This document shows, piece by piece, positions 13,058 to 21,433 of a stretch of 26,070 bases of DNA. The stretch lies in contig CALANM010000153.1 in assembly GCA_937926065.1 (NCBI GenBank), forward strand, positions 1-26,070, written 5' to 3'. The DNA is from an uncultured Microbacterium sp. (GTDB lineage: Bacteria; Actinomycetota; Actinomycetes; Actinomycetales; Microbacteriaceae). How positions within the stretch are numbered: the stretch's first letter is position 1; each line of letters begins with the position of its first letter. Made by a program: the position numbers and the translations under genes. The notes under the pieces are model-generated. The model was not told the DNA's origin. It did no database searches and saw only the letters and a list, made by a program, of their open reading frames with translations.

Positions 13058-15576
13058 TGCGCGTCCCGCTTTCGTGGCTCCGCGAGTACGTCGATGTCGC
13101 GCCCGACGCGACGCCGGAAGACGTCCTGGCGTCGCTCGTGTCCGTCGGCTTCGAGGAGGAGGACGTGCACGGCTTCGACCTCCAGGGCCCCATCGTCGTG
13201 GGGCAGGTGGTCGAGTTCGTCGAGGAGCCGCAGTCCAACGGCAAGACGATCCGCTGGTGCCAGGTCGACGTGGGCGAGGCCAACGGCGGAGTGCGCGGCA
13301 TCGTGTGCGGCGCACGTAACTTCTTCGCCGGCGACAAGGTCGTCGTGACGCTTCCGGGCGCCGTGCTGCCCGGCCCGTTCCCGATCGCGGCGCGCAAGAC
13401 CTACGGCCATGTGTCGGACGGCATGATCGCCTCGGCGCGTGAACTGGGCCTCGGCGAGGAGCACAGCGGCATCCTGCGGCTGGTCGAGCTGGGCCTCGAC
13501 CCTGAGGTGGGCGCTGACGCGATCTCGCTGCTCGGGCTCGACGACGTCGCGGTGGAGATCAACGTGACGCCTGACCGCGGCTACGCCCTGAGCCTGCGCG
13601 GCGTCGCGCGTGAGTATTCGCACGCGACGGGCGCCGCCTTCCGCGACCCGGCCGACCGTCCGTTCGAGGACCTGCAGCAGCCCACCGGCGGCTTCGACGT
13701 GGCCGTCGTCGACGAGGCGCCCATCCGCGGGCGCGTGGGAGCGAGCGAGTTCGTCGTGCGCATCGTGCGCGACGTCGATCCCACCAAGCCGACTCCCGCG
13801 TGGATGGTCGCGAGGCTGACGCTGGCCGGCATCCGTTCGCTGGGCGTGCTGATCGACATCACCAACTACGTCATGCTCGAGCTCGGCAACCCCATCCACG
13901 GCTACGACCTCGACCGGCTGACCGGCGGCATCACGGTGCGCCGCGCCGCCGAGGGCGAGAAGCTCACGACCCTCGACGGCAAAGAGCGCACGCTCAGCCC
14001 CGAAGACCTGCTCATCACCGATGAGTCCGGGCCGATCGGCCTCGCCGGCGTCATGGGCGGCGGCACGACCGAGATGTCCGACGCGACCCGCAACGTGCTC
14101 ATCGAGGCGGCCATCTTCGATCCGGTCTCGATCGCACGCACGGCCCGTCGGCACAAGCTGCCGTCTGAGGCCTCCAAGCGGTTCGAGCGCGGTGTCGACC
14201 CGCTGATCCCGTTCGTGGCGGCGCGGCGTGTGGCCGACCTGATGGTCGAGTACGCCGGCGGAACGCTGGACACCGAGGCGGGGGGCGCGCTGTTCACCGA
14301 GGTGTTCGTCGAGGCGATCGAGCTGCCGCGCGGCTTCGTGTCGCGTCTCATCGGCGTCGACTACACCGACGACGAGGTGATCGGCTCGCTCGAGAAGATC
14401 GGTTGCGAAGTGGATGCCGCGGCCTCTGACGACGCGTCGTGGAGCATCATCCCGCCGTCGTGGCGCCCCGATCTCACCGACAAATGGACGCTCGCGGAGG
14501 AGGTCGCCCGGATCACGGGATACGACCGCATCCCCTCCGAGCTGCCGACTCCGCCGTCGGGGCGCGGCTTCACGCCCGCGCAGGCGGGACGGCGCCGAGT
14601 CGCCAACGCCCTCGCGGCCGCCGGCTTCGTCGAGACCCCGTCGTTCGGGTTCACGACGGAGGAGCAGAACGATCTGCATGGCTCCGCGAGCGGCGAGCAC
14701 CTGCCGAGCGTCAAGCTCGCCAACCCGCTCGACGGCCAGGCGCCGTTCCTTCGTCGCTCGCTGATTCCGGGCCTTCTGCAGGTCGCTCACCGCAACATCT
14801 CGCGCGGACTCACCGATCTCGCGCTGTTCGAGACGGGCACCGTCTTCCTGCCCGCACCGGGTGTGCGCTACGGCACGGATGTCGTGCCGCCGGCGGCCGT
14901 GCGTCCGGATGCCGCGACCCTCGCCGCTCTCGACGCCGCGATCCCGCCCCAGCCCCGCCACGTCGCCGTGCTGCTGACCGGAAACCGCATCGCGAAGCAG
15001 GTGGGGTCCGCTGCGGAGGCATTCGACCTCGCCGACGGCGTCGACGCGGTCCGCGCGATCGCCGCGGCCGCAGGCGTCGACGTGGAGGTCACGCCGACCC
15101 AGCGAGCGGCTCTTCACCCGGGCCGCGCAGGCGCCGTGACCGCCGACGGCGTCGAGGTCGGCTATGTCGGAGAGCTCCTGCCCGCCGTGTCGGCGGCCGC
15201 TGACATCCCGGGACGCGTCATCGTCGCCGAGCTCGACCTCGACCGCCTGCTGGAGCGCGCCGGCTCCCGCGTGGTGGCGGCGACCCTGTCGGGCTACCCG
15301 GCGGCGACGCAGGACGTCTCGCTCGTGGTGGACGCCTCCGTGCCGGCGGGAGAGCTGCGCGACGCTCTCGTGACGGGGGCCGGTGCGCTCCTGGAGTCGC
15401 TGCGGCTTGTCGACGACTACCGCGGTCAGGGTGTTCCCGAGGGTGCGAAGAGCCTCACCTTCTCGTTGCGCTTCCGCGCCGACGACCGCACGCTCACGGC
15501 CGCCGAAGCGACCGAGGCGAAGCTCGCGGGCGTCGCCGTCGCGAGGGAGCGCTTCGGCGCGACGCTTCGTGAGTGA
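13057..15576 (+). CDS. pheT: Phenylalanyl-tRNA synthetase beta subunit
   Basis: An 839-residue subunit for tRNA recognition and editing. It opens with the family start MRVPLSWLREYVDVAPDAT. An EMAP-type tRNA-binding domain follows at about 40-155 (VVGQVVEFVEEPQSNGKTIR, IVCGARNFFAGDKVVV, SDGMIASARELGLG), then the B3/B4 editing region (about 210-400), B5 (about 415-490, LPRGFVSRLIGVDYTDDEVI), the catalytic-like core, and an FDX-ACB anticodon-binding domain at about 743-838 (LSGYPAATQDVSLVVDAS to LSLRFRADDRTLTAAEA-like). All parts are present and in order. Confidence 0.97.
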   Translation: MRVPLSWLREYVDVAPDATPEDVLASLVSVGFEEEDVHGFDLQGPIVVGQVVEFVEEPQSNGKTIRWCQVDVGEANGGVRGIVCGARNFFAGDKVVVTLPGAVLPGPFPIAARKTYGHVSDGMIASARELGLGEEHSGILRLVELGLDPEVGADAISLLGLDDVAVEINVTPDRGYALSLRGVAREYSHATGAAFRDPADRPFEDLQQPTGGFDVAVVDEAPIRGRVGASEFVVRIVRDVDPTKPTPAWMVARLTLAGIRSLGVLIDITNYVMLELGNPIHGYDLDRLTGGITVRRAAEGEKLTTLDGKERTLSPEDLLITDESGPIGLAGVMGGGTTEMSDATRNVLIEAAIFDPVSIARTARRHKLPSEASKRFERGVDPLIPFVAARRVADLMVEYAGGTLDTEAGGALFTEVFVEAIELPRGFVSRLIGVDYTDDEVIGSLEKIGCEVDAAASDDASWSIIPPSWRPDLTDKWTLAEEVARITGYDRIPSELPTPPSGRGFTPAQAGRRRVANALAAAGFVETPSFGFTTEEQNDLHGSASGEHLPSVKLANPLDGQAPFLRRSLIPGLLQVAHRNISRGLTDLALFETGTVFLPAPGVRYGTDVVPPAAVRPDAATLAALDAAIPPQPRHVAVLLTGNRIAKQVGSAAEAFDLADGVDAVRAIAAAAGVDVEVTPTQRAALHPGRAGAVTADGVEVGYVGELLPAVSAAADIPGRVIVAELDLDRLLERAGSRVVAATLSGYPAATQDVSLVVDASVPAGELRDALVTGAGALLESLRLVDDYRGQGVPEGAKSLTFSLRFRADDRTLTAAEATEAKLAGVAVARERFGATLRE

Positions 15577-15594
15577 CCTCGCTTCGTCTGCCAC

Positions 15595-15600
15595 TAGGCT
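15595..15600 (+). promoter_or_regulatory. Putative -10 for the exporter operon
   Basis: TAGGCT lies 7 nt before the ATPase ATG, with GTGACC (15573-15578) as a poor -35 16 bp upstream. It lies in the 31-nt gap after pheT. Confidence 0.35.
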
Positions 15601-15607
15601 CGGCGGA

Positions 15608-16381
15608 ATGAACGAGAACGGAGCGCCGGCGGCGGCGCTGCGCATCAGCGCACTCGTCAAGCGGTTCGGCGAGAAGGTCGCCGTCGACGGCATCGACCTC
15701 GACGTGCCGACGGGATCGTTCTTCGGACTCGTGGGCCCCAACGGTGCGGGCAAGACCACGACGCTCTCGATGGCGACGGGCCTGCTCCGACCGGATGCCG
15801 GAGCCGTCCACGTGCATGGCGTCGACGTCTGGGGCGATCCGGTGACCGCCAAGCGCATGATCGGCAACCTCGCTGACGGGGTGCGCCTGTTCGATCGCCT
15901 CACGGGTGAGCAGCTCATCACGTACACCGCGATGATGTTCGGCCTGCCGCGGCCGGAGATCGCGCCGCGCGTCGCCGACCTGATCACGCTCATGGACCTG
16001 GGCGAGGCTGCCGGCACGATCGTGGCGGACTACTCGGCCGGCATGACCAAGAAGGTCGCGCTCGCATGCGCACTCGTGCACGCGCCGCGCCTGCTCGTGC
16101 TCGACGAGCCGTTCGAGTCGGTCGACCCGGTGTCGGCCGCGAACATCGAAGACGTCCTGCGCGGGTACACGGCATCCGGCGGGACCGTCATCGTCTCGAG
16201 CCACTCCATGGATCTCGTGCAGCGCATGTGCGATCACGTGGCAGTCATCGCCAACGGGCGCGTGCTCGCCGCCGGTCCGGTCGAAGATGTGCGTGCGGGC
16301 CAGACCCTGCAAGACCGGTTCGTCGCGCTCGTCGGCGGGCGGCATGCCTCTCAGGGGCCGGAATGGCTGCGACCGGTGTGA
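15608..16381 (+). CDS. ABC exporter ATP-binding protein, substrate unknown
   Basis: A 257-residue ABC ATPase of the drug/lipid exporter type. Walker A is GPNGAGKTT (43-51), Walker B is LLVLDEPFESVDP (about 164) and the switch histidine is in VIVSSHSMDLV. The signature loop is YSAGMTKKVALACAL (about 142) in place of LSGGQ; the serine and glycine are kept, but the second glycine and the glutamine are changed. Such YS.GM.KK forms occur in ABC-2 exporters and need not mean loss of function. The ATG at 15608 follows CGGCGGA. The partner membrane gene overlaps its 3' end by 19 nt. Confidence 0.82.
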   Translation: MNENGAPAAALRISALVKRFGEKVAVDGIDLDVPTGSFFGLVGPNGAGKTTTLSMATGLLRPDAGAVHVHGVDVWGDPVTAKRMIGNLADGVRLFDRLTGEQLITYTAMMFGLPRPEIAPRVADLITLMDLGEAAGTIVADYSAGMTKKVALACALVHAPRLLVLDEPFESVDPVSAANIEDVLRGYTASGGTVIVSSHSMDLVQRMCDHVAVIANGRVLAAGPVEDVRAGQTLQDRFVALVGGRHASQGPEWLRPV

Positions 16382-17985
16382 CCGCGGTGCGGAACACAGC
16401 GTCGCTCAGCGCGACCGTGCTGCGCATCCGGTACCGCGCCCTCGGCAACAACCTCGCTCGTCGCCCGTGGCAGCTCGTGGGCTTCGTCTTCGGCGCGCTC
16501 TGGGCTCTCGCCACGGTCGGGCTGATCATCGGCGCGATGCTGCTTCTCGGTCTGACGCAGACCGTCGAGGTCGTCTCCACCGTGGTCGTGTTGGCCGGCT
16601 CGGCCCTGCTGCTGGGCTGGCTGTTCGGGCCGCTCCTCCTGGCGGGGCTGGATGCGACGGTCGACGCCCGACGCCTGGCGCCCTTCCCGCTGCGACCCGC
16701 GCAGCTCATGACCGCGCTCGCCGCCGCGGGCCTTACCGGGATCCCCGGCATCGTCACGACCGTCGCATCGGTCGCCTCCTTCCTCCTGTGGCTCCGGCAT
16801 CCCGCCGCGGCCGTCGTGGCCGTGCCGTGTGCGCTCGTGGCGGTCGTCACCTGCGTCGTGGCGTCGCAGCTGATGTCGGCTCTCGCTGACGCGCGTGGGG
16901 GAGGCCGGCGTGGCCAGGAGATCGCCGGCACGGTCGTACTGGTGCTCCTGATCCTGTCGGGGCCGATCATCACCGGCATCCTGGCGCTGGTCGATGCTGC
17001 CGGCGATCTCGGGTCGCAGCTGACCGATGCCGCCCGAGTGCTCGCCTGGACGCCGCTCGGCGCCGCGTGGGGCGTCCCCGCGGCGATCGCCACGGGCGCC
17101 CCCTTCGTCGCGGTCGCCAGGCTCGCGATCGCCGTGGCCAGCCTCGGCCTCCTGCTGTGGCTGTGGAGCAGGACGCTGCGCACGGCGACGACGTCACCGC
17201 CGCAGCAGGCTGTCCGCGCCGTGCCGACCGGGACCCTGCGTCTGTTCGGCGTCATGCCGACAGGAGGGGTGGGGGCCACGTGGGCACGTTCGCTCACCGC
17301 CTGGGTGCGTGATCCGCGCTACCTGCGGCAGCTTCTGGTGGTGCCGCTGTTCCCCGTGCTGTTCGCCTTCGCCGGCGGCACCGACGGGTTCCTGTTCGCT
17401 GCATGCCCCGTGGTGATCGCGCTCGTGCTGGCGATCGCGGGCTACACCGATATCTCCTACGACGGCACCGCTTTCGCGTCGGTGCTGGCCACCGGCATCC
17501 GCGGCCGCGATGACCGCCTCGGGCGCATCCTCGGGGCGGCGTGCCTCGGAGTGCCGCTGCTGATCGTCGTCGCCGTCGTGACCACGGCGCTCGCCGACGC
17601 ATGGCACCGGTTCCCGGCGGTGCTGGGGGCGGCGCTCGGTGTGCTGCTGGCCGGATACGGCGTCACGGCCGTGTCGTCGGCGCTCATCGTCTCTCCCGTC
17701 GCCGCGCCCGGCGACAGCCCGTTCCGCTCTGTGCCGGGGCAGACGTTCGTCAACGGCCTGCTCGTCTTCGTCGTCTGGGGCGCCTGCGTCACGGTCTCGG
17801 CGCCCACGCTCGCGCTCGCGCTCCTCAGCCTGGTGTGGGACTCCGCGCTCCTCGGATGGCTCGCGCTGGCGGCAGGAGTGGTTGTGGGGCTCGTCATGAT
17901 CGTCGTGGGCGTCGCGGTAGGCGGACGCGCGCTCGACCGCACCGGACCCGACCTGCTCCGGCGCATCAAGGATTTCCCGGTCTGA
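16363..17985 (+). CDS. ABC exporter membrane protein (multi-pass), substrate unknown
   Basis: A 540-residue, very hydrophobic protein with roughly 12 predicted transmembrane segments. Segments include LVGFVFGALWALATVGLIIG near the N-terminus, two hydrophobic hairpins at 45-85 and 110-165, a central loop with a LFGVMPTGG..ATWARSLTAWVRDPRYLRQ stretch, and a second set of segments after residue 320. It lacks an ATPase domain and must work with the overlapping upstream ATPase. The ATG at 16363 has AGGGG 5-6 nt upstream; a GTG at 16378 would shorten it by five residues. I recognise no specific substrate class. Internal duplication of a six-helix unit is possible but not proven. Confidence 0.72.
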   Translation: MAATGVTAVRNTASLSATVLRIRYRALGNNLARRPWQLVGFVFGALWALATVGLIIGAMLLLGLTQTVEVVSTVVVLAGSALLLGWLFGPLLLAGLDATVDARRLAPFPLRPAQLMTALAAAGLTGIPGIVTTVASVASFLLWLRHPAAAVVAVPCALVAVVTCVVASQLMSALADARGGGRRGQEIAGTVVLVLLILSGPIITGILALVDAAGDLGSQLTDAARVLAWTPLGAAWGVPAAIATGAPFVAVARLAIAVASLGLLLWLWSRTLRTATTSPPQQAVRAVPTGTLRLFGVMPTGGVGATWARSLTAWVRDPRYLRQLLVVPLFPVLFAFAGGTDGFLFAACPVVIALVLAIAGYTDISYDGTAFASVLATGIRGRDDRLGRILGAACLGVPLLIVVAVVTTALADAWHRFPAVLGAALGVLLAGYGVTAVSSALIVSPVAAPGDSPFRSVPGQTFVNGLLVFVVWGACVTVSAPTLALALLSLVWDSALLGWLALAAGVVVGLVMIVVGVAVGGRALDRTGPDLLRRIKDFPV

Positions 17986-18001
17986 CACTGTCCGCCCTCG
18001 G

Positions 18002-18032
18002 CGATCGGACCTTTCGCCGGCCGGTCCGATCG
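18002..18032. repeat. 10-bp perfect inverted repeat between exporter and epimerase genes
   Basis: CGATCGGACC (18002-18011) and GGTCCGATCG (18023-18032) are exact reverse complements with an 11-nt spacer. The repeat lies 17 nt after the exporter stop and runs up to the putative -10 of the next gene. It may be a terminator (no T-run) or an operator covering the -35 region. Confidence 0.5.
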
Positions 18033-18035
18033 TGC

Positions 18036-18041
18036 TGGACT
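18036..18041 (+). promoter_or_regulatory. Putative -10 for the epimerase-like gene
   Basis: TGGACT lies 6 nt before the ATG, one base off the TANNNT pattern seen at other first genes in the window. Weak call. Confidence 0.25.
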
Positions 18042-18047
18042 GTCGTC

Positions 18048-19019
18048 ATGACCGACGTCCTGATCCTGGGAGGAACGGGGTGGCTGAGCCGCCGCATCGC
18101 GCAGCGCTGGGTCGATCGCGGAGCGGCCGTCGTCTGCCTGGCGCGTGGATCTCGCGAGGCGCCGGACGGCGCGCGGCTCGTCGTCGGCGACCGAGACGAT
18201 CCGGAGGCGTACGGCGAGGTCGCTCGGCATGAGTGGGACGAGGTCGTCGACGTGTCGTCGCACCCGGGGCACGTCGAGGATGCCGTCCAGGCGCTCGGCG
18301 CCCGGGCGGGACACTGGACGTACGTGTCGAGCTTCTCCGCCTACGCGGCGAACGACGTCGTCGGCGCTGACGAGACGGCTGCGCTCGCGGAGCCCGCCGT
18401 CGATCGCGACCCATCGGACTACTCCCGCGCCAAGTCGGCGGGGGAAGGCTTCGTGCGTGCGCTGGGGGACCGGGCGGCCATCCTTCGCCCGGGCCTCATC
18501 GTCGGTCCGGGCGACCCCACCGACCGCTTCGGATACTGGCCGGCCCGGTTCGCGCTCGCCGCTGACCAGCCCGTGCTCGTGCCGGAGGGCGCGTCTCTCC
18601 ACGCACAGGTGATCGACGTCGACGACTTGGCCGACTTCGCCGTCGAATCCGCGCTGCGCCGCTGGCATGGCGCCGTCAACACCATCGGTCCGTCGCGTTC
18701 GCTGGCCGACATGCTGGCGATCGCGCGTGCCGCGGCCGGCCACACCGGTCCCGTCGTCTCCGCGCCGTCTGACTGGCTCGTCGAACACGGCGTCGCGCAC
18801 TGGGCGGGACCGCGGTCGCTGCCCCTGTGGCTCCCCGACGACATGCCGGGTTTCGCGACGCGGTCGGGCGAGGCTTATCTCGCGTCAGGTGGGCGGGTGC
18901 GCTCTCTGGACGAGACGCTCGAGCGTGTGCTCGCCGACGAGCGCGACCGCGGGCTCGACCGCAGCCGGCGCGCGGGCCCGACGCGGGCCGAGGAGCTCGA
19001 CCTCATCGGGCAGCGCTGA
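18048..19019 (+). CDS. NAD-dependent epimerase/dehydratase-like protein (extended SDR)
   Basis: A 323-residue cytosolic Rossmann protein. The N-terminal dinucleotide site is LILGGTGWLSRRIA, with Trp-Leu-Ser in place of the more common Phe-Ile-Gly. A catalytic-like Ser (TYVSSFSAYA, about 87) and the YxxxK pair (DYSRAKSAGE, about 125) are present. A later RPGLIVGPGDPTDRFGYWPAR segment is typical of epimerases that bind sugar nucleotides, but the substrate cannot be deduced. The C-terminal tail is rich in Arg and Asp. It stands alone between an exporter operon and the arginine cluster. An isoflavone-reductase-like role is also possible. Confidence 0.75.
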   Translation: MTDVLILGGTGWLSRRIAQRWVDRGAAVVCLARGSREAPDGARLVVGDRDDPEAYGEVARHEWDEVVDVSSHPGHVEDAVQALGARAGHWTYVSSFSAYAANDVVGADETAALAEPAVDRDPSDYSRAKSAGEGFVRALGDRAAILRPGLIVGPGDPTDRFGYWPARFALAADQPVLVPEGASLHAQVIDVDDLADFAVESALRRWHGAVNTIGPSRSLADMLAIARAAAGHTGPVVSAPSDWLVEHGVAHWAGPRSLPLWLPDDMPGFATRSGEAYLASGGRVRSLDETLERVLADERDRGLDRSRRAGPTRAEELDLIGQR

Positions 19020-19028
19020 CCCCTCGAT

Positions 19029-19058
19029 TTGCGACGTACACGCTCGCGGAGATAGCCT
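19029..19058 (+). promoter_or_regulatory. Promoter of the arginine operon leader
   Basis: TTGCGA (19029-19034), an 18-bp spacer and TAGCCT (19053-19058). The ATG of a 24-codon ORF begins 6 nt after the -10, as expected for a leaderless transcript. Confidence 0.5.
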
Positions 19059-19064
19059 TCCCGC

Positions 19065-19139
19065 ATGCCCGCGGCCGCCACGATCACCGTCTCGACGGTC
19101 TTCCGTGCGCGCCGACGTCTGGCCGGCCGCCGAAGCTAG
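19065..19139 (+). CDS. Possible arginine-rich leader peptide of the arg operon
   Basis: A 24-codon frame (MPAAATITVSTVF, then RARRRLAGRRS) lies between the epimerase gene and argC. Six of its last eleven residues are arginine (codons 14, 16-18, 22, 23). It has no room for a ribosome binding site after the predicted transcription start, but the -10 spacing fits leaderless translation. The stop TAG touches the 5' arm of a 9-bp hairpin (19139-19189). Arginine codons within a short ORF upstream of arginine-synthesis genes suggest ribosome-mediated attenuation. Arginine is common in random GC-rich frames, so chance remains a serious alternative. Confidence 0.45.
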   Translation: MPAAATITVSTVFRARRRLAGRRS

Positions 19140-19189
19140 GCGACGCCGCACGCTCCCCGCGTCAGCCGGGTCGAGCTGCAGGCGTCGCC
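19139..19189 (+). promoter_or_regulatory. Leader hairpin between the arginine-rich ORF and argC
   Basis: GGCGACGCC (19139-19147) pairs exactly with GGCGTCGCC (19181-19189); GCA/TGC extends the stem to 12 bp with one bulged A. An alternative pairing, CGTGCG (19104-19109, the first Arg codons) with CGCACG (19147-19152), excludes it. No T-run follows, so whether it ends transcription or hides a translation signal is open. Confidence 0.45.
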
Positions 19190-19214
19190 GTCATCGGCCC
19201 CTGCTCCCAGACAA

Positions 19215-19220
19215 TAAGGT
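19215..19220 (+). promoter_or_regulatory. TAAGGT ahead of argC: second -10 or ribosome binding site
   Basis: TAAGGT ends 6 nt before the argC ATG, matching the leaderless pattern, but its AAGG could equally be a Shine-Dalgarno with a 7-nt spacer. The latter would suit translation from the longer leader transcript. Confidence 0.35.
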
Positions 19221-19226
19221 TGAATC

Positions 19227-20279
19227 ATGACCTATTCGGTCGCCGTCTCCGGCGCTTCCGGCTATGCCGGCGGCGAGATCCTCCGCCTGCTCGCAGCCCA
19301 TCCCGACATCGAGATCCGCACGGTCACCGCGCATTCCAACGCGGGACAGCCGCTGATCGACCACCAGCCGCACCTCCCGTCGCTCGCGCACCTGACGCTC
19401 GCCGACACCACGCCTGAGGTGCTCGCGGGGCACGACATCGTCTTCCTCGCGCTCCCGCACGGTCAGTCGGGTCAGTACACCGACGCCCTCGGCGACGTGC
19501 CGCTCGTGATCGACGCCGGCGCCGACCACCGTCTCACCTCCCAGGCGGCATGGGATGCGTTCTACGGCGGGGTCTTCCACGAGCCGTGGGTCTACGGCGT
19601 GCCTGAGCTTCCCGTCGCGGGTGGACGTCAGCGCGAACGACTCGTCGGCGCGTCGCGGATCGCAGCGCCTGGCTGCAACGCGTCGACCGTCTCGCTGAGC
19701 CTCGCACCGGGCGTCGCCGCGGGCGTCGTCGACCCGAGCGACATCGTGACCGTCCTCGCCGTCGGGCCCTCCGGCGCCGGCAAGAGCCTCAAGCCGCACC
19801 TCCTGGCATCCGAGCTGCTCGGCAGCGCGAACCCGTATGCCGTCGGCGGAACGCACCGGCACATCCCCGAGATCCGGCAGGCCCTCGTCGACACGGGAGC
19901 GGTCGCGGCCGACGACGTGCGCATCTCGTTCACACCGGTGCTTGTGCCGATGGCGCGCGGCATCCTGGCGACTTCGAGCGCGCCGATCGCCGCCGGTGTG
20001 TCCGACGAGGAGATCCGCGGTGCGTGGGAGAACGCCTATGCGGGCGAGCAGTTCGTGCGACTGCTGCCCGAAGGACGCTTCCCCCGCACCGCCGACGTCA
20101 TCGGCGCCAACACGGCCCTCATGGGCCTCGCGATCGATCGGGCGGCCGGCCGCGTCGTGGTCGTCACCGCCGTCGACAACCTCGTCAAGGGCACGGCCGG
20201 TGCTGCTGTCCAGTCCATGAACATCGCCCTCGGCCTTCCCGAGGCCACGGGCCTCACCGTGAACGGAGTCGCGCCGTGA
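19227..20279 (+). CDS. argC: N-acetyl-gamma-glutamyl-phosphate reductase
   Basis: A 350-residue NADPH-dependent enzyme that reduces N-acetylglutamyl phosphate to the semialdehyde, the third step of arginine synthesis. The Rossmann start is VSGASGYAGGEILRLLAAHP, the catalytic cysteine is in APGCNASTVS, and the conserved histidine is in GGTHRHIPEI. The C-terminal KGTAGAAVQSMNIALGLPE is typical. Length is normal. It is the first enzyme gene of argCJBDF, and its TGA overlaps the argJ GTG. Confidence 0.97.
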   Translation: MTYSVAVSGASGYAGGEILRLLAAHPDIEIRTVTAHSNAGQPLIDHQPHLPSLAHLTLADTTPEVLAGHDIVFLALPHGQSGQYTDALGDVPLVIDAGADHRLTSQAAWDAFYGGVFHEPWVYGVPELPVAGGRQRERLVGASRIAAPGCNASTVSLSLAPGVAAGVVDPSDIVTVLAVGPSGAGKSLKPHLLASELLGSANPYAVGGTHRHIPEIRQALVDTGAVAADDVRISFTPVLVPMARGILATSSAPIAAGVSDEEIRGAWENAYAGEQFVRLLPEGRFPRTADVIGANTALMGLAIDRAAGRVVVVTAVDNLVKGTAGAAVQSMNIALGLPEATGLTVNGVAP

Positions 20280-21433
20280 GCGTCACCGCAGCCCAGGGAT
20301 TCGAAGCGGCGGGTGTGTCCGCCGGACTCAAGTCGACGGGAGCGAAGGACGTCGCCGTCGTCGTCAACCGAGGACCCCGCAAGGCGGGCGCCGCCGTGTT
20401 CACGAGCAACCGCGCCAAGGCCAACCCCATCCTGTGGTCGCAGCAGGCGATCGCCGACGGTGTGGTCGAGGCGGTCGTGCTCAACTCGGGCGGGGCGAAC
20501 TGCTTCACGGGCAGCTTCGGGTTCCAGACGACGCATCAGACCGCCGAGACGGCTGCCGGGCTCCTGGACGTGAGCGCGGGCGACATCATCGTCTGCTCGA
20601 CGGGGCTCATCGGCTCGGGCGACGAGGTGTTCCGCGCAAAGGTGCTCAAGGGCACCGAGGCGGCGATCAGCGCCCTCAGCGCCGACGGCGGCGAAGACGC
20701 GTCACTGGCGATCATGACGACCGACTCGAAGCCCAAGCGCTCGGTCGTCTCGCGTGACGGCTGGACCATCGGCGGCATGGCCAAGGGCGCGGGGATGCTC
20801 GCGCCGGGGCTCGCGACGATGCTGGTGGTCATCACGACCGACGCCGACCTCGATTCGGCGGAGCTCGACACCGCCCTCCGAGCCGTCACGTCTCGCACGT
20901 TCGACCGCCTCGACTCCGACGGCTGCATGTCGACCAACGACCAGGTGACCCTCCTCGCCAGTGGCGCCAGCGGCATCTGTCCCGACCTGGGCGACTTCCA
21001 GGCGGCGCTCGCGGAGGTCAGCCTCGATCTCGCACAGCAGCTGCAGTCAGACGCCGAGGGCGCCAGCCACGACATCGCGATCCGCGTGGTGAACGCCGCC
21101 TCCGAAGACGACGCGGTCGTCGTGGGCCGCTCGGTGGCGCGCAACAACCTCTTCAAGGCGGCGATCTTCGGCAACGATCCCAACTGGGGCCGAGTGCTCG
21201 CCGCGATCGGAACGACGGATGCCGCGTTCGACCCGTACGACGTCGACGTCTGGTTCAACGGGGTCCGGGTGTGCAGCGCAGGCGGCCCCGACCGTCCTCG
21301 CGAGGAGGTCGACCTCACGCCGCGCGCGACCGACATCCTCATCGACCTGAAGGTCGGGCAGGCAGAGGCGACGATCCTCACCAACGACCTCACCCACGAC
21401 TACGTCCACGAGAACAGCGCCTACTCCTCATGA
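20276..21433 (+). CDS. argJ: Glutamate N-acetyltransferase / amino-acid acetyltransferase (ornithine acetyltransferase)
   Basis: A 385-residue Ntn-type enzyme that moves the acetyl group from acetylornithine back to glutamate, giving the cyclic arginine route. The self-cleavage site lies before Thr181 in KGAGMLAPGLATMLVV, splitting the precursor into alpha and beta chains. Other family marks are VVNRGPRKAGAAVFTSN, NSGGANCFTG, STGLIG and GNDPNWGRVLAAIG. The GTG start overlaps argC by 4 nt. Presence of argJ with argC, B and D suggests argE is not needed; whether it also uses acetyl-CoA cannot be judged from sequence. Confidence 0.97.
   Translation: MSVTAAQGFEAAGVSAGLKSTGAKDVAVVVNRGPRKAGAAVFTSNRAKANPILWSQQAIADGVVEAVVLNSGGANCFTGSFGFQTTHQTAETAAGLLDVSAGDIIVCSTGLIGSGDEVFRAKVLKGTEAAISALSADGGEDASLAIMTTDSKPKRSVVSRDGWTIGGMAKGAGMLAPGLATMLVVITTDADLDSAELDTALRAVTSRTFDRLDSDGCMSTNDQVTLLASGASGICPDLGDFQAALAEVSLDLAQQLQSDAEGASHDIAIRVVNAASEDDAVVVGRSVARNNLFKAAIFGNDPNWGRVLAAIGTTDAAFDPYDVDVWFNGVRVCSAGGPDRPREEVDLTPRATDILIDLKVGQAEATILTNDLTHDYVHENSAYSS

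Noticed and set aside
12790..16017. Antisense open frame of 1075 codons opposite pheST
   Set aside because: Long antisense frames are common in GC-rich DNA. Its translation is low-complexity Arg/Asp/Gly/His text with no domain, and the plus-strand genes are certain.
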